From Deltaproteobacteria bacterium (lineage in GTDB: Bacteria; Desulfobacterota; JAENJC01): DNA of 53,439 bases. The notes under the pieces are model-generated. The model had not been told where the DNA came from, ran no database searches, and was given only the letters and a program-made list of their open reading frames with translations. Where the stretch lies: the NCBI GenBank assembly GCA_030646755.1, contig JAUSKU010000068.1, positions 1 to 53,439 on the forward strand, read 5' to 3'. Both the position numbers and the translations under genes were made by a program. Below, piece by piece: positions 33,357 through 42,265 of this stretch. How positions within the stretch are numbered: the first letter of the stretch is position 1; every line of letters starts with the position of its first letter.

Positions 33357-34535
33357 TTGAAATTTAGTGATTCAGAAAAAATAATGTTACAGGATATGAT
33401 GGGGCAAATTGAAAATAGATATAGAACTTCTTTACGCGCCAGTTTAATTGAGCATGGTCTCAAAGAACATGAAAAACAGAGGCTTTTAATTAAAGAGACC
33501 GTCGAGCAGTGTTTAAAAAGTCCAGCATTAGAAATTTACAAACTTCGGCCTGAAAGCAATCCCATATATCAACTACATTTACAAAATGTTATTCGAAATC
33601 AGGCTTATCTTGAAGATGCTAAACTGCAAATAATTCGTGACTTAAAAAGGTTTGAACCGCTTCAAAAACAACTTGAGCAACTGAAACCTTTTCATTCAAA
33701 AACACTAAGTTTTTTAAATGAATATAGTGCTTCTTTCAAAAAGAGCATTTCAATATTAGATAATTCTGATTTGAATTTCGGGTTATCTGTTGAACCTTTT
33801 GGAACTCAATATAATGAGCCAAGGATATTGATAAAAAAACTGGGCAATGATGATGTTGGGGAGGCTGGTATTCCTGTCGAGAACACAGCAGAGTTTGTTT
33901 ATCTTCCAGATTTCATTTCATCTATATCAATAGATGATGCCCTCAATTTCTTTAATCATTTAACAAAATTCCCTATGCTTGGACTCAAACATCCCGTTGG
34001 AGAGAAAATACTAAATGGGGTTAAAAAAATTCGCTTATCTGAAATTGAAAAGCAGACATTATTTAGAGGTCGCGTTTGGGAGGACACACAGATGATGCCT
34101 TATTCCGAATTACAAATGTTTGATGCACCTTACGGAGAAGCGGAACAAGGACGATTCAACGCCAATGGGCACGGCTTTCTTTATGTTGGTGATTCAAAAG
34201 GCGGTATAATACAGGAAATACCATACCCCAATAAGAGAGCTCTAACGATTTTACAGATGACCCTTGATCAAAAGATACATATTTTAGATCTTACAGATAA
34301 GCCTTGTCCCATCTTTGATAATTGTGGCCACTCTTTGCCAAAAGATAGTAAAGTTAATCATGAATATTTGATACCTAATTTTATTGCTCAATGTTGCCAG
34401 ATAGCTGACATTAAAGGAATCAAATATAAAAGCACTAAAGTTCCTGATATGAATAATTACGTTTTTTTTGACCTTCCTGAAAGTTATTTTATTGATAAAA
34501 AGATAACCCAAGTGGGCGGTTGCAATAACTTGTAA
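33357..34535 (+). CDS. RES-domain protein (putative NAD+-degrading effector)
   Basis: About 392 residues. The TTG at 33357 is favoured because GGAGG sits 8 bases upstream; ATG 33342 is the alternative. The N-terminal half is helical and charged. The C-terminal half has the RES pattern: LFRGRVWED (Arg), then QGRFNANGHGFLYVGDSKGG with Ser, then IIQEI (Glu). RES toxins (as in RES-Xre modules) cleave NAD+. There is no adjacent Xre antitoxin. Two or more Cys near the end (CPIFDNC, QCCQ) are unexplained. AT-rich compared with both neighbours, suggesting recent transfer. Confidence 0.75.
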   Translation: MKFSDSEKIMLQDMMGQIENRYRTSLRASLIEHGLKEHEKQRLLIKETVEQCLKSPALEIYKLRPESNPIYQLHLQNVIRNQAYLEDAKLQIIRDLKRFEPLQKQLEQLKPFHSKTLSFLNEYSASFKKSISILDNSDLNFGLSVEPFGTQYNEPRILIKKLGNDDVGEAGIPVENTAEFVYLPDFISSISIDDALNFFNHLTKFPMLGLKHPVGEKILNGVKKIRLSEIEKQTLFRGRVWEDTQMMPYSELQMFDAPYGEAEQGRFNANGHGFLYVGDSKGGIIQEIPYPNKRALTILQMTLDQKIHILDLTDKPCPIFDNCGHSLPKDSKVNHEYLIPNFIAQCCQIADIKGIKYKSTKVPDMNNYVFFDLPESYFIDKKITQVGGCNNL

Positions 34536-34543
34536 GTTAAGAG

Positions 34544-34569
34544 CGGGAGAGGACAAGCCCCTCCCCTAC
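34544..34569 (-). repeat. REP family 2, copy 10, just upstream of the helicase gene
   Basis: Inverted copy ending CCCCTCCCCTAC, followed by GGAG, which is the ribosome site of the next gene at 34582. The repeat border thus sits at the translation-initiation region. Confidence 0.9.
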
Positions 34570-34581
34570 GGAGAAACAGAT

Positions 34582-37500
34582 ATGAAAGACAATTCAAAAA
34601 ATGAATTTACGAATGATTTAGAGTTAAGCCTGGAACATAGCAAAGAGATAGGCCCATCTTGGAAGGTTGAAAGTGCCGTGGCAGCCTTCAAAGAACACAT
34701 CCAGAGGAAACACCGGAAGCCGGACCAGAACTATAGCTACTTTCTCAAGGAGTTCGATATACACTTTCGGGAGCGGAATGTTGCGGAGATTACGCCGGAA
34801 GATATAGAGGAGTTTCTTTTCTCGCGATGGGGGAACAAGGCAGGAAGCACATGGAATCTTCACAAGGCCCATGCAAGTTCAATCTTCTCTTTCTGCATAA
34901 CTGACCTGAAAAACAAAGGATTACCATTATTTCATAATCCCTGTGCCCTGGTTAAGGACGTGCAAGTAGAAAAGAAGGACCGGAAGTTTATTGTCCCGGC
35001 TGAGAATATGAAGCAGTTGTTGAATACCTTCGCTACCCCCCACCACTGGCTCATGTTCCATATCCTTGTAACTGCTGGGCTCGGGATAGAAGAACTCCTC
35101 TGCCTGAGACCGGTGGACGTAAATGGCAGGACGTTGAAGTTGGCGACATACAGCATCGGCGAGAAGGGAATCCGAAGCCAGGAGGTCGGGCCTAAGTCCG
35201 GGAAGTTCGAGGAGTATGCCGTCATCCCCCAAGTCGTTGCGGACCGGCTGAAGGTTTACATGCAGGGAATGTCGGCGGACAAGCCCATATTCCACCGCAC
35301 GTCCAACGCTATAAGAGCGGCGCTTGAGACCCACTGTAAGCAGGCATTCACTGACAAGTTAACACCACACGATCTAAGGAAGTGGTGTACCGGCTTTTGG
35401 GAGCAAAATAATGATCCTGCAATGATGCATTTTGTTTTAAGGCCATCCTTAGATGCGCGATCAGCAAAGTATTTAACTGAGTTATCTGTACACGAGGTTA
35501 TGGCTCGTCAAGACCTGATAATGGTTCCTGAGCTAATTGGCAACAGTCCAACAGGTTATATACATGATTTCTATCAATCGACCGATTCAAAACCTAACCC
35601 TAACGCAGCGGAATCTCTTGATGCCTCTTCCCAAAACCAGAATACGGACGATACAACGGGAAGGGACAAGCCCTTCCCCTACGGAGACCCCAAAAACGAT
35701 ACATCGGCAGGGGGCAAGCCCGGAGAGCAGGAGCAAGCCAACAACACAGGGATTTCCCGTAAAGCCCCTGAAATTTACTCCACGCCCTCAACCTGTGACA
35801 GCAACATTTCCCCCGTCCCCCCATTCCACCAGACCCTTCTCGCCCACGAGCTTACGCTCAAACGCGCATCAAACGACATGCGAAAGCTGGAATCCTCCCT
35901 TTCTGCCGCAATGGTGGACCTCAACCCGCATCAGATAGACGCGGCGCTTTTTGCCTTTAAGGGCCCGATGTCCACGGGGGCGCTCCTTTGCGACGAAGTA
36001 GGGCTTGGGAAGACCATCGAGGCCGGGTTAATAATCTCTCAGTTGTGGGCCGAGGGAAGGCGGAGGATCATCGCTGTTGTACCGGCTACTATCAGGAAGC
36101 AGTGGCAGAATGAACTTTTGGAGAAGTTCGGGATTCCGTGCGTCATTGTGGACGGTTTTGAATACAGGCAGGCAAAGAAGAGCGGGATGAAAAACCCTTT
36201 TGACAGAGAGGAACTGGTGATCGTCTCTTTACCTTTTGCCTCCATGAAGGCGCAGGAGATCGGGGCTTTCAGGTGGGACTTGGTTGTGATTGACGAGGCC
36301 CACCGGCTAAGAAACGTATACAGGAAATCGGGGAATAAACAGGCCAAGAAGCTGAAAGAAATATTTGCGGGACAGCCTAAGATACTCTTGACGGCAACTC
36401 CTCTTCAGAATTCGCTGATGGAGCTTTACGGCCTTGTAAGCTTCATTGACGACAGGATATTCGGCTCTGAATATGCTTTCAGAACGCATTTTATAGCTGA
36501 TTCGAGCGGCCACGAGGCTAACAATCTTGAGGCCCTTAAAAGGCGGCTTGCAGAAGTCGTGACAAGGACCATAAGAAGGCAGGTCAGGGAATACATCCCA
36601 TACACCAACCGCATCTCGATGGTTGAGGACTTTACCCCCACCGATGCGGAGTTTGAACTCTACGAGCTGGTGTCAGAATATCTGCAACGCCCGGAGCTTG
36701 CTGCAATACCGCATAGGCAGAGGCATCTCATGGTCCTGATCTACAGAAAGATACTTGCCAGCTCAAGCTTTGCCATTGCCGGGACGTTGCAAAAGTTGGT
36801 AGACAACCTTGATAGGCAGATCAAGGGTCTGGAGCCGGAACCTATAGACGAGTTGGTAGAGGATGTTGACGGGTTCGAGGAGGAGAAGGAGGAACTGGCA
36901 AAGACTGAAAATGGCGAGACCATTGAAGATGAGGAGGATGGGGCAAGAGAGAAGCTCCGCAAGGTTTCTCTGGAACTGTTCAGGGTGGAAAGGGACGAGC
37001 TTCTTTCCATGAAGACCCTTGCCCAATCTATCCATAAGAACGCCAAGGGCGACGCCCTTCTCGTCGCCCTTGAAAAGGCATTTGCCCACGCGGAAAGCGC
37101 GGGATGGAACAAGAAGGCGGTCATATTCACAGAATCGAGGAGGACCCAGGAATACCTCTTGCGGCTTCTTTCGGAGAATGGATACCGGGACAGGATAACG
37201 ATCTTTAACGGATCAAACGAAGGGCCGACAGCAAAGAGGGCTTATGCGATATGGGAGAAGGAGAGGCCCAGATTTGAAGGGGAGATAATATCGTCAAGGA
37301 CTGCGACAATCAGGGAAGCGCTGATCCATGAGTTCAAGCATCACACAAAGATACTGATCGCGACGGAGGCCGGGGCTGAGGGGATAAACCTACAGTTCAG
37401 CAACATCGTAATAAACTACGATCTGCCGTGGAACCCCCAGAGGGTGGAACAGAGGATAGGGCGATGCCACAGGTACGGCCAGAAGAACGATGTCGTAGCC

Positions 37501-38862
37501 ATGAACTTCCTAAATCGGGCGAATGCAGCGGATATGCGGGTATTTGAACTTCTTGATAAAAAGTTCAGGCTCTTCAGCGGGGTGTTCGGCGCATCCGATG
37601 AGATACTCGGCGCAATAGGCTCAGGGGTTGATTTCGAGAGGCGGATACTTGATATTTACCAGTCATGCAGGACTGAAGAAGAGATAAACACAGCATTTGA
37701 CAGTCTTCAGGCGGAGCTTTCCGAGGAGATCAACCAGAGGATTCTGGAAACCCGCCGTAAGCTCCTTGAACATTTTGACGACGAGGTAAGGGCAAGGTTC
37801 AAAGTCATCAACAGCAGGATGAAGGAAGACCTTAGCACCCTGGACACCATGCTGGCGAGGCTTGTCATATCGGCCCTTGATATAAAGAATTACGAGGTCC
37901 ACGGCGGTGTATGCCGGATGTTTATTGGGCAGAATCCAACAACGGGTGACAAGACGGGCGGGGACAAGCCCCGCCCCTACGAAATACAACATTCAATTGA
38001 TAACGTAGGGGAGGCCCTTGTGGCCTCCCGCATCGGAAAGGGTCAGGCCGGGAGGGGGCAAGCCCCTCCCCCACAACCACAACGAACAATACAACAAGGT
38101 TGGTACTATATCGGTCGGCACATCGAATCGGCAAATGCCGACAGAATCCATGTAGGGCATCAGATATCAAAAGCCATAATAGAAAGCATCAAGAAAACTC
38201 CCCAGGAACTCCATGCCGTCAGGCTTTGTTACACAAAGGGCGGACACAGGATAACCACGATGGAGCCGTATTTGGGAAAGATCGGCGCATGGTTTGCCTA
38301 TAAGCTCTCTTTTGAAGGCCTCGATACAGAGGAGCATCTTGTTCACATCGTTTGCGTGAAGGATGGCAACAGATGGACGATTCTCGATAAGGAATTGACC
38401 CAGAGGTTTCCAGCCATAACAGCGGAATACATGGAAAATAAGAGCTTTACATCCCTGCCGCCTGAAGATATGTTTGAGCAGGCCCTTTCAGAGATTCAGC
38501 AGGCTCTTGAAGAAAAGATCGGCATGAGGAATGAAGAGTATTACGAGTCGGAGCTTGACAAGCTCGACCTTTATTCCGATGAAGTCTTGATGGAGATGTC
38601 CGACGAGCTAAAGAAAAAAGAGGCGGAAATTGGAGATGCAAAAAAGAGGAAGTTAAGGACTCAGAGTTTCGAGGATAAAAGCAAGGCCAGGAAGGAGATA
38701 CTTAACCTGGAAAGGGAATGCAGCAATATTACCGAGAAACTGGCGCAGGAGAAGAGGCGGCTTTTTGAGGAAAAGGAGAAAGAGGCAAAGAGGCTTGAGA
38801 AGAAGCTGAAACTGAAGGTGCAAAGGACCTGTGTCGCAAGGGCTGTTTGGGAGATGGCGTAA
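34582..38862 (+). CDS. Tyrosine-recombinase-like region fused to a SNF2-family helicase
   Basis: 1426 residues. Residues about 25-320 resemble a phage-type integrase: a SAM-like N-terminal core (ITPEDIEEFLFSRWG), TAGLGIEELLCLRPVDV where the first catalytic Arg is Gly, and HDLRKWCTGFW with the HxxR pair. A final Tyr candidate is in YIHDFYQ. After a REP-derived linker (about 359-367) comes a SNF2 ATPase: Walker A DEVGLGKTIEAG (about 470), VVIDEAHRLRN (about 566), and the C-lobe AGAEGINLQFSN and QRIGRCHRYGQ (about 930-965). A second REP-derived insert (about 1125-1165) and a coiled coil end the protein. The recombinase is probably inactive. Comparable helicases occur in defence islands; role unknown. 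Confidence 0.8.
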   Translation: MKDNSKNEFTNDLELSLEHSKEIGPSWKVESAVAAFKEHIQRKHRKPDQNYSYFLKEFDIHFRERNVAEITPEDIEEFLFSRWGNKAGSTWNLHKAHASSIFSFCITDLKNKGLPLFHNPCALVKDVQVEKKDRKFIVPAENMKQLLNTFATPHHWLMFHILVTAGLGIEELLCLRPVDVNGRTLKLATYSIGEKGIRSQEVGPKSGKFEEYAVIPQVVADRLKVYMQGMSADKPIFHRTSNAIRAALETHCKQAFTDKLTPHDLRKWCTGFWEQNNDPAMMHFVLRPSLDARSAKYLTELSVHEVMARQDLIMVPELIGNSPTGYIHDFYQSTDSKPNPNAAESLDASSQNQNTDDTTGRDKPFPYGDPKNDTSAGGKPGEQEQANNTGISRKAPEIYSTPSTCDSNISPVPPFHQTLLAHELTLKRASNDMRKLESSLSAAMVDLNPHQIDAALFAFKGPMSTGALLCDEVGLGKTIEAGLIISQLWAEGRRRIIAVVPATIRKQWQNELLEKFGIPCVIVDGFEYRQAKKSGMKNPFDREELVIVSLPFASMKAQEIGAFRWDLVVIDEAHRLRNVYRKSGNKQAKKLKEIFAGQPKILLTATPLQNSLMELYGLVSFIDDRIFGSEYAFRTHFIADSSGHEANNLEALKRRLAEVVTRTIRRQVREYIPYTNRISMVEDFTPTDAEFELYELVSEYLQRPELAAIPHRQRHLMVLIYRKILASSSFAIAGTLQKLVDNLDRQIKGLEPEPIDELVEDVDGFEEEKEELAKTENGETIEDEEDGAREKLRKVSLELFRVERDELLSMKTLAQSIHKNAKGDALLVALEKAFAHAESAGWNKKAVIFTESRRTQEYLLRLLSENGYRDRITIFNGSNEGPTAKRAYAIWEKERPRFEGEIISSRTATIREALIHEFKHHTKILIATEAGAEGINLQFSNIVINYDLPWNPQRVEQRIGRCHRYGQKNDVVAMNFLNRANAADMRVFELLDKKFRLFSGVFGASDEILGAIGSGVDFERRILDIYQSCRTEEEINTAFDSLQAELSEEINQRILETRRKLLEHFDDEVRARFKVINSRMKEDLSTLDTMLARLVISALDIKNYEVHGGVCRMFIGQNPTTGDKTGGDKPRPYEIQHSIDNVGEALVASRIGKGQAGRGQAPPPQPQRTIQQGWYYIGRHIESANADRIHVGHQISKAIIESIKKTPQELHAVRLCYTKGGHRITTMEPYLGKIGAWFAYKLSFEGLDTEEHLVHIVCVKDGNRWTILDKELTQRFPAITAEYMENKSFTSLPPEDMFEQALSEIQQALEEKIGMRNEEYYESELDKLDLYSDEVLMEMSDELKKKEAEIGDAKKRKLRTQSFEDKSKARKEILNLERECSNITEKLAQEKRRLFEEKEKEAKRLEKKLKLKVQRTCVARAVWEMA
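35657..35682 (-). repeat. REP family 2, copy 11, at the recombinase-helicase junction
   Basis: Translated in frame as GRDKPFPYGDP. A degenerate half copy (GGGGGCAAGCCC) follows at about 35707-35718. It sits exactly between the two domain regions of the fused protein. Confidence 0.9.
37955..38074. repeat. Three REP family 2 copies in frame within the helicase gene
   Basis: Copies at 37955-37980 (inverted), 38005-38028 (direct variant) and 38049-38074 (inverted), translated as [18 protein letters not shown] and GRGQAPPPQ. They split a region between VCRMFIGQNP and GWYYIGRHIE. Confidence 0.9.
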
Positions 38863-38879
38863 AAGTTATCTTTTACGCC
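38856..38879. terminator. Bidirectional terminator hairpin containing both convergent stop codons
   Basis: A perfect 10-bp stem GGCGTAAAAG/CTTTTACGCC with loop TTAT. The helicase TAA (38860-38862) and the TPR-lipoprotein stop (38866-38868) both lie inside the hairpin. A-run and T-run on each side allow use in both directions. Confidence 0.7.
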
Positions 38880-39693
38880 TCGCAGGTTTCTTCTTTTCTT
38901 CCATCCTATCCTGTATCCCTCTTATCCTGAGGTCCAGGACCTTCTGATCATGGTAGATGCCCTTTAGTTGCGTCAGTCGGGTCAATGCCTCCTGAAGGTT
39001 TCCCTCTTCCTCGCAGGCAAGGGCGATCCCGAATCTTGCATCTGCCGTGAACCTGGTTTCAGGAAATTTACCCACAAGCTCCTCAAAACCTTTCTTTGCC
39101 TCACCTGTCTTCCCCTCCAGGTAATAGGAGTTGGCTATCTGGTATAAGACGTCATCCTCATAATCTATGTCAGGGCTCTCTTTTAATATATTTTCATACT
39201 GTTCCCTGGCCTTGTCAAACTCCTTAAGGAGTATATAGCACTCAGCCATCCTGTACCTGGCCCTGTCTGCCTCTTTCGGGAATACCTTTACAAACCTTTG
39301 ATACTCAGACAACGCTCCCTTCAGGTCTCCAAACTTTTCCCTGTATATCTCCGCTATCCTTCTCTGGGCATCAGGCGAGAAAGGGCTTCCAGGGCTTGTC
39401 TCTACAAGCTTTCTGTAGGAGTCTATCGCCTTCTGGTAATCCCTGAGATTCAGGTAGTAAATATTTCCAATCTGGTAAAGGGCGTCCGTAGCGAGGTGTC
39501 CTTCGGGGTTCTTGGAAACCACCTTCTCATACTGGGTCAGGGCATCGCTGTATCTCTCCGCCGCCCAAAGCTCCTCCCCCTTTTTGTATGCCTCCCCACC
39601 GGATTTATCGCAGGCAGAAAGAAGGAATAGGCAGAGAATGACGATCCCGTGACCCCTGACCACCGGCCACTGACCACTGGCTTTTCTACTCAC
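38866..39693 (-). CDS. TPR lipoprotein (outer-membrane assembly lipoprotein BamD/YbgF-like)
   Basis: About 275 residues from GTG 39693, chosen because it gives a clean lipoprotein signal ([14 protein letters not shown] with lipobox LSAC) and has AGGAGAAG just upstream. An ATG at 39732 is the alternative. Five or six TPR repeats follow (for example [36 protein letters not shown]), then a basic C-terminus. It probably resides in the periplasm, anchored to a membrane. The start overlaps the gyrA stop by 8 bp. The signal-peptide codons include a GGTCAGTGGCC-type repetitive stretch (near 39655-39680). Confidence 0.78.
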   Translation of the reverse strand: MSRKASGQWPVVRGHGIVILCLFLLSACDKSGGEAYKKGEELWAAERYSDALTQYEKVVSKNPEGHLATDALYQIGNIYYLNLRDYQKAIDSYRKLVETSPGSPFSPDAQRRIAEIYREKFGDLKGALSEYQRFVKVFPKEADRARYRMAECYILLKEFDKAREQYENILKESPDIDYEDDVLYQIANSYYLEGKTGEAKKGFEELVGKFPETRFTADARFGIALACEEEGNLQEALTRLTQLKGIYHDQKVLDLRIRGIQDRMEEKKKPARRKR

Positions 39694-42127
39694 CCTTCTC
39701 CTCTTCTTCCTTTTCAGCAAGCCTTGCCACACCTACTACCTTCTCCCCGCCTTCGACCCAGATAAGCTTGACACCCTGGGTATTCCTTCCTATTACGGAA
39801 ATCCCCTTTACTCCGGTCCTGACGACCTTTCCGTTACTGGTTATCATCATCAGATCGTCCTCGTCGGTCACCTGCAAGACGCTGACAACGCTGCCGTTCC
39901 TCTTGGAGGTCTTTATGGTGATGACTCCCTTCCCTCCTCTGTGCCGGATAGGATACTCTGTCAGGTCAGTCCTCTTCCCGTAGCCATTCTCTGTGGCTGT
40001 CAATATGGTTGTCCCTTCGGCAATCACCTGCATGCTGACTATTTCATCATCGTCCTCAAGGACAATACCCTTGACGCCCCTTCCTACCCTTCCTATCTCC
40101 CTTACCTCTTCCTCCTTGAAACGGATGGCCTTGCCGTGCTTGGTGCTCAAGAGGATATCCTTGCTCCCGTCTGTAATATCTACAGCAACGAGGCTGTCTC
40201 CCTCATCAAGGTTAAGGGCAATGATCCCGCCGGTCCTCGGATTTGAATACGCCATGAGGTCTGATTTTTTGACCACGCCGTTCTTTGTCCCCATGACGAT
40301 GTTCCTGTCTTTGGAAAACTCCCTTACAGGGAGCATCGCAGTTATCGTCTCGCCGGGTGCGAGGTTCAGGAGGTTCACAATCGCCTTGCCCTTTGTAGTC
40401 GGGCCGCCGAGAGGCAGTTCATGCACCTTCAGCCAGTATACCTTCCCGATGCTGGTAAAGAAGAGGATATAGCTGTGGGTAGAGGCCACGAAGAGGTGCT
40501 CCACAAAGTCCTCTTCCCTGGTAGTCATCCCCATCTTCCCCTTCCCTCCGCGATGCTGAGATCTGTATAAGCTCAAGGGGTTCCTCTTGATGTACCCTGT
40601 GTGGGATACGGTCACAACCATATCCTCTTCCGTGATCATATCTTCGATGCTTATATCTTTGGTAAGTTCGATAATTTCAGTTCGTCTGTCATCCCCGTAT
40701 TTATCCCTTATCTCCCTGAGTTCATCAACTATGATGTTGAGGATAAGCCTCTCGCTCCCCAGTATTTCCTTGAGCCTCTCTATAAGCCTGAGGGTTTCCC
40801 TGTGCTCATCCATTATCTTGTCCCTCTCAAGACCTGTGAGCCTCTGGAGTTTCATGTCAAGGATGGCCTGGGCCTGGATTTCAGTAAACTTGAACCTCTC
40901 AATCAGCTTTCCCTGAGCGTCTTTCGGAGATGATGCCCCCTTGATGATTTCTATTACCTCATCAAGATTCTCCAGGGCTATCTTGAGCCCCTCTAATATA
41001 TGGGCCTTTGCCTCCGCCTTTTTCAGGTCAAAGATAGTGCGCCTTCTCACCACCTCTTTTCTGTGCTTTACAAAGGTCTGAAGGGTCTCTTTCAGAGTCA
41101 GTACCCTTGGCTGGCCGTCCACAATGGACAGGTTTATTATCCCGAAGGAATCCTGCATCGAGGTATACTTATAGAGCTGGTTTATAATGGCCCCCGCCAT
41201 CTCGTCCTTCTTCAACTCTATGACTATCCGCATCCCCTCCCTGTCCGATTCATCCCGGAGGTCGGAGATACCCTCTATCTTCTTATCCCTGACCAGCTCT
41301 GCAATCTTCTCAATCAGCCTTGCCTTATTTACCTGGTAAGGGAGTTCGGTGACTACAATCACCTCCCTCTCCCCTTTTTTCTTCTCTATGACGGTCCTTG
41401 CCCTCATCTGTATGATGCCGCGGCCGGTCATGTAGGCCTGCGCTATTCCTTCTTTCCCGTGGATAAAGCCTGCCGTGGGAAAGTCGGGGCCCGGGATATG
41501 CGCCATCAGTTCGGGTATGGTTATGTCTGGATTGTTTATCAGGTCTATCGTCCCATCAATAATCTCTTTCAGGTTGTGTGGCGGGATATTGGTGGCCATG
41601 CCGACGGCAATTCCTCCTGAGCCGTTGACAAGGAGGTTCGGATATTTGGCAGGCAGGACGAGAGGCTCCACCATTGAGTCATCGTAGTTCGGTCCGAAGT
41701 CCACGGTGTCCCTGTCTATGTCTTCGAGGAGCTCCTCTGCAAGCTTTGACATCCTTATCTCCGTGTAACGCATAGCAGCGGCAGAGTCTCCATCAACGGA
41801 GCCGAAGTTCCCCTGGCCGTCAATGAGAGGACAGCGCATGGAGAAGTCCTGGGCCATCCTGACTATGGAGTCGTAAACAGCCACATCGCCGTGGGGGTGG
41901 TATTTACCTATGACGTCTCCGACTATACGGGCCGATTTCTTGTAAGGCTTGTCGTGGGTATTACTAAGCTCGTTCATGGCAAAAAGTATACGCCTGTGGA
42001 CCGGCTTAAGCCCATCCCTCACATCAGGGAGGGCCCTCCCCACTATGACGCTCATTGCATAGTCGAGGTAAGACCTCCTCATCTCGTCTTCGATATTTAT
42101 TGTTGTAACCTGCTGGTTTTCCTGCAT
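39686..42127 (-). CDS. gyrA: DNA gyrase subunit A
   Basis: 813 residues from ATG 42127 ([20 protein letters not shown]) with GGGAGAAAA upstream; an in-frame ATG at 42184 adds a basic, non-conserved leader. The winged-helix and tower regions have the active-site Tyr in [13 protein letters not shown]. The C-terminal beta-propeller carries a GyrA-box variant [10 protein letters not shown] (canonical QRRGGKG), which argues for gyrase over ParC. The quinolone-determining segment reads [17 protein letters not shown]: Val in place of Ser83, with Asp87 kept. An acidic tail (EEEEKGE) ends the protein. gyrB is not in the window. Confidence 0.96.
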   Translation of the reverse strand: MQENQQVTTINIEDEMRRSYLDYAMSVIVGRALPDVRDGLKPVHRRILFAMNELSNTHDKPYKKSARIVGDVIGKYHPHGDVAVYDSIVRMAQDFSMRCPLIDGQGNFGSVDGDSAAAMRYTEIRMSKLAEELLEDIDRDTVDFGPNYDDSMVEPLVLPAKYPNLLVNGSGGIAVGMATNIPPHNLKEIIDGTIDLINNPDITIPELMAHIPGPDFPTAGFIHGKEGIAQAYMTGRGIIQMRARTVIEKKKGEREVIVVTELPYQVNKARLIEKIAELVRDKKIEGISDLRDESDREGMRIVIELKKDEMAGAIINQLYKYTSMQDSFGIINLSIVDGQPRVLTLKETLQTFVKHRKEVVRRRTIFDLKKAEAKAHILEGLKIALENLDEVIEIIKGASSPKDAQGKLIERFKFTEIQAQAILDMKLQRLTGLERDKIMDEHRETLRLIERLKEILGSERLILNIIVDELREIRDKYGDDRRTEIIELTKDISIEDMITEEDMVVTVSHTGYIKRNPLSLYRSQHRGGKGKMGMTTREEDFVEHLFVASTHSYILFFTSIGKVYWLKVHELPLGGPTTKGKAIVNLLNLAPGETITAMLPVREFSKDRNIVMGTKNGVVKKSDLMAYSNPRTGGIIALNLDEGDSLVAVDITDGSKDILLSTKHGKAIRFKEEEVREIGRVGRGVKGIVLEDDDEIVSMQVIAEGTTILTATENGYGKRTDLTEYPIRHRGGKGVITIKTSKRNGSVVSVLQVTDEDDLMMITSNGKVVRTGVKGISVIGRNTQGVKLIWVEGGEKVVGVARLAEKEEEEKGE

Positions 42128-42162
42128 TTTTCTCCCTTTTCCCTCTTTTTTTTGAAGCACTG

Positions 42163-42191
42163 ATTTTAGTAGTTTTTTTGTCAAATGTCAA
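42163..42191 (-). promoter_or_regulatory. Near-consensus sigma-70 promoter of gyrA
   Basis: Minus strand TTGACA (42186-42191), 17-bp spacer, TAAAAT (42163-42168), about 36 bp upstream of the gyrA ATG. It is the best promoter match in the window. Confidence 0.75.
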
Positions 42192-42265
42192 TGGAAAATA
42201 CTTGACAAAAAGCTGTTTTTGTAGGAGTTTAGATAACTTATAGCAAGCATGGAATGGAGGTGATA

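Noticed and set aside
28995..38074. REP copies as a CRISPR array or integron attC cluster
   Set aside because: Spacing is irregular, orientation alternates, many copies lie in coding regions, and a RAYT gene is central; this is a REP family.
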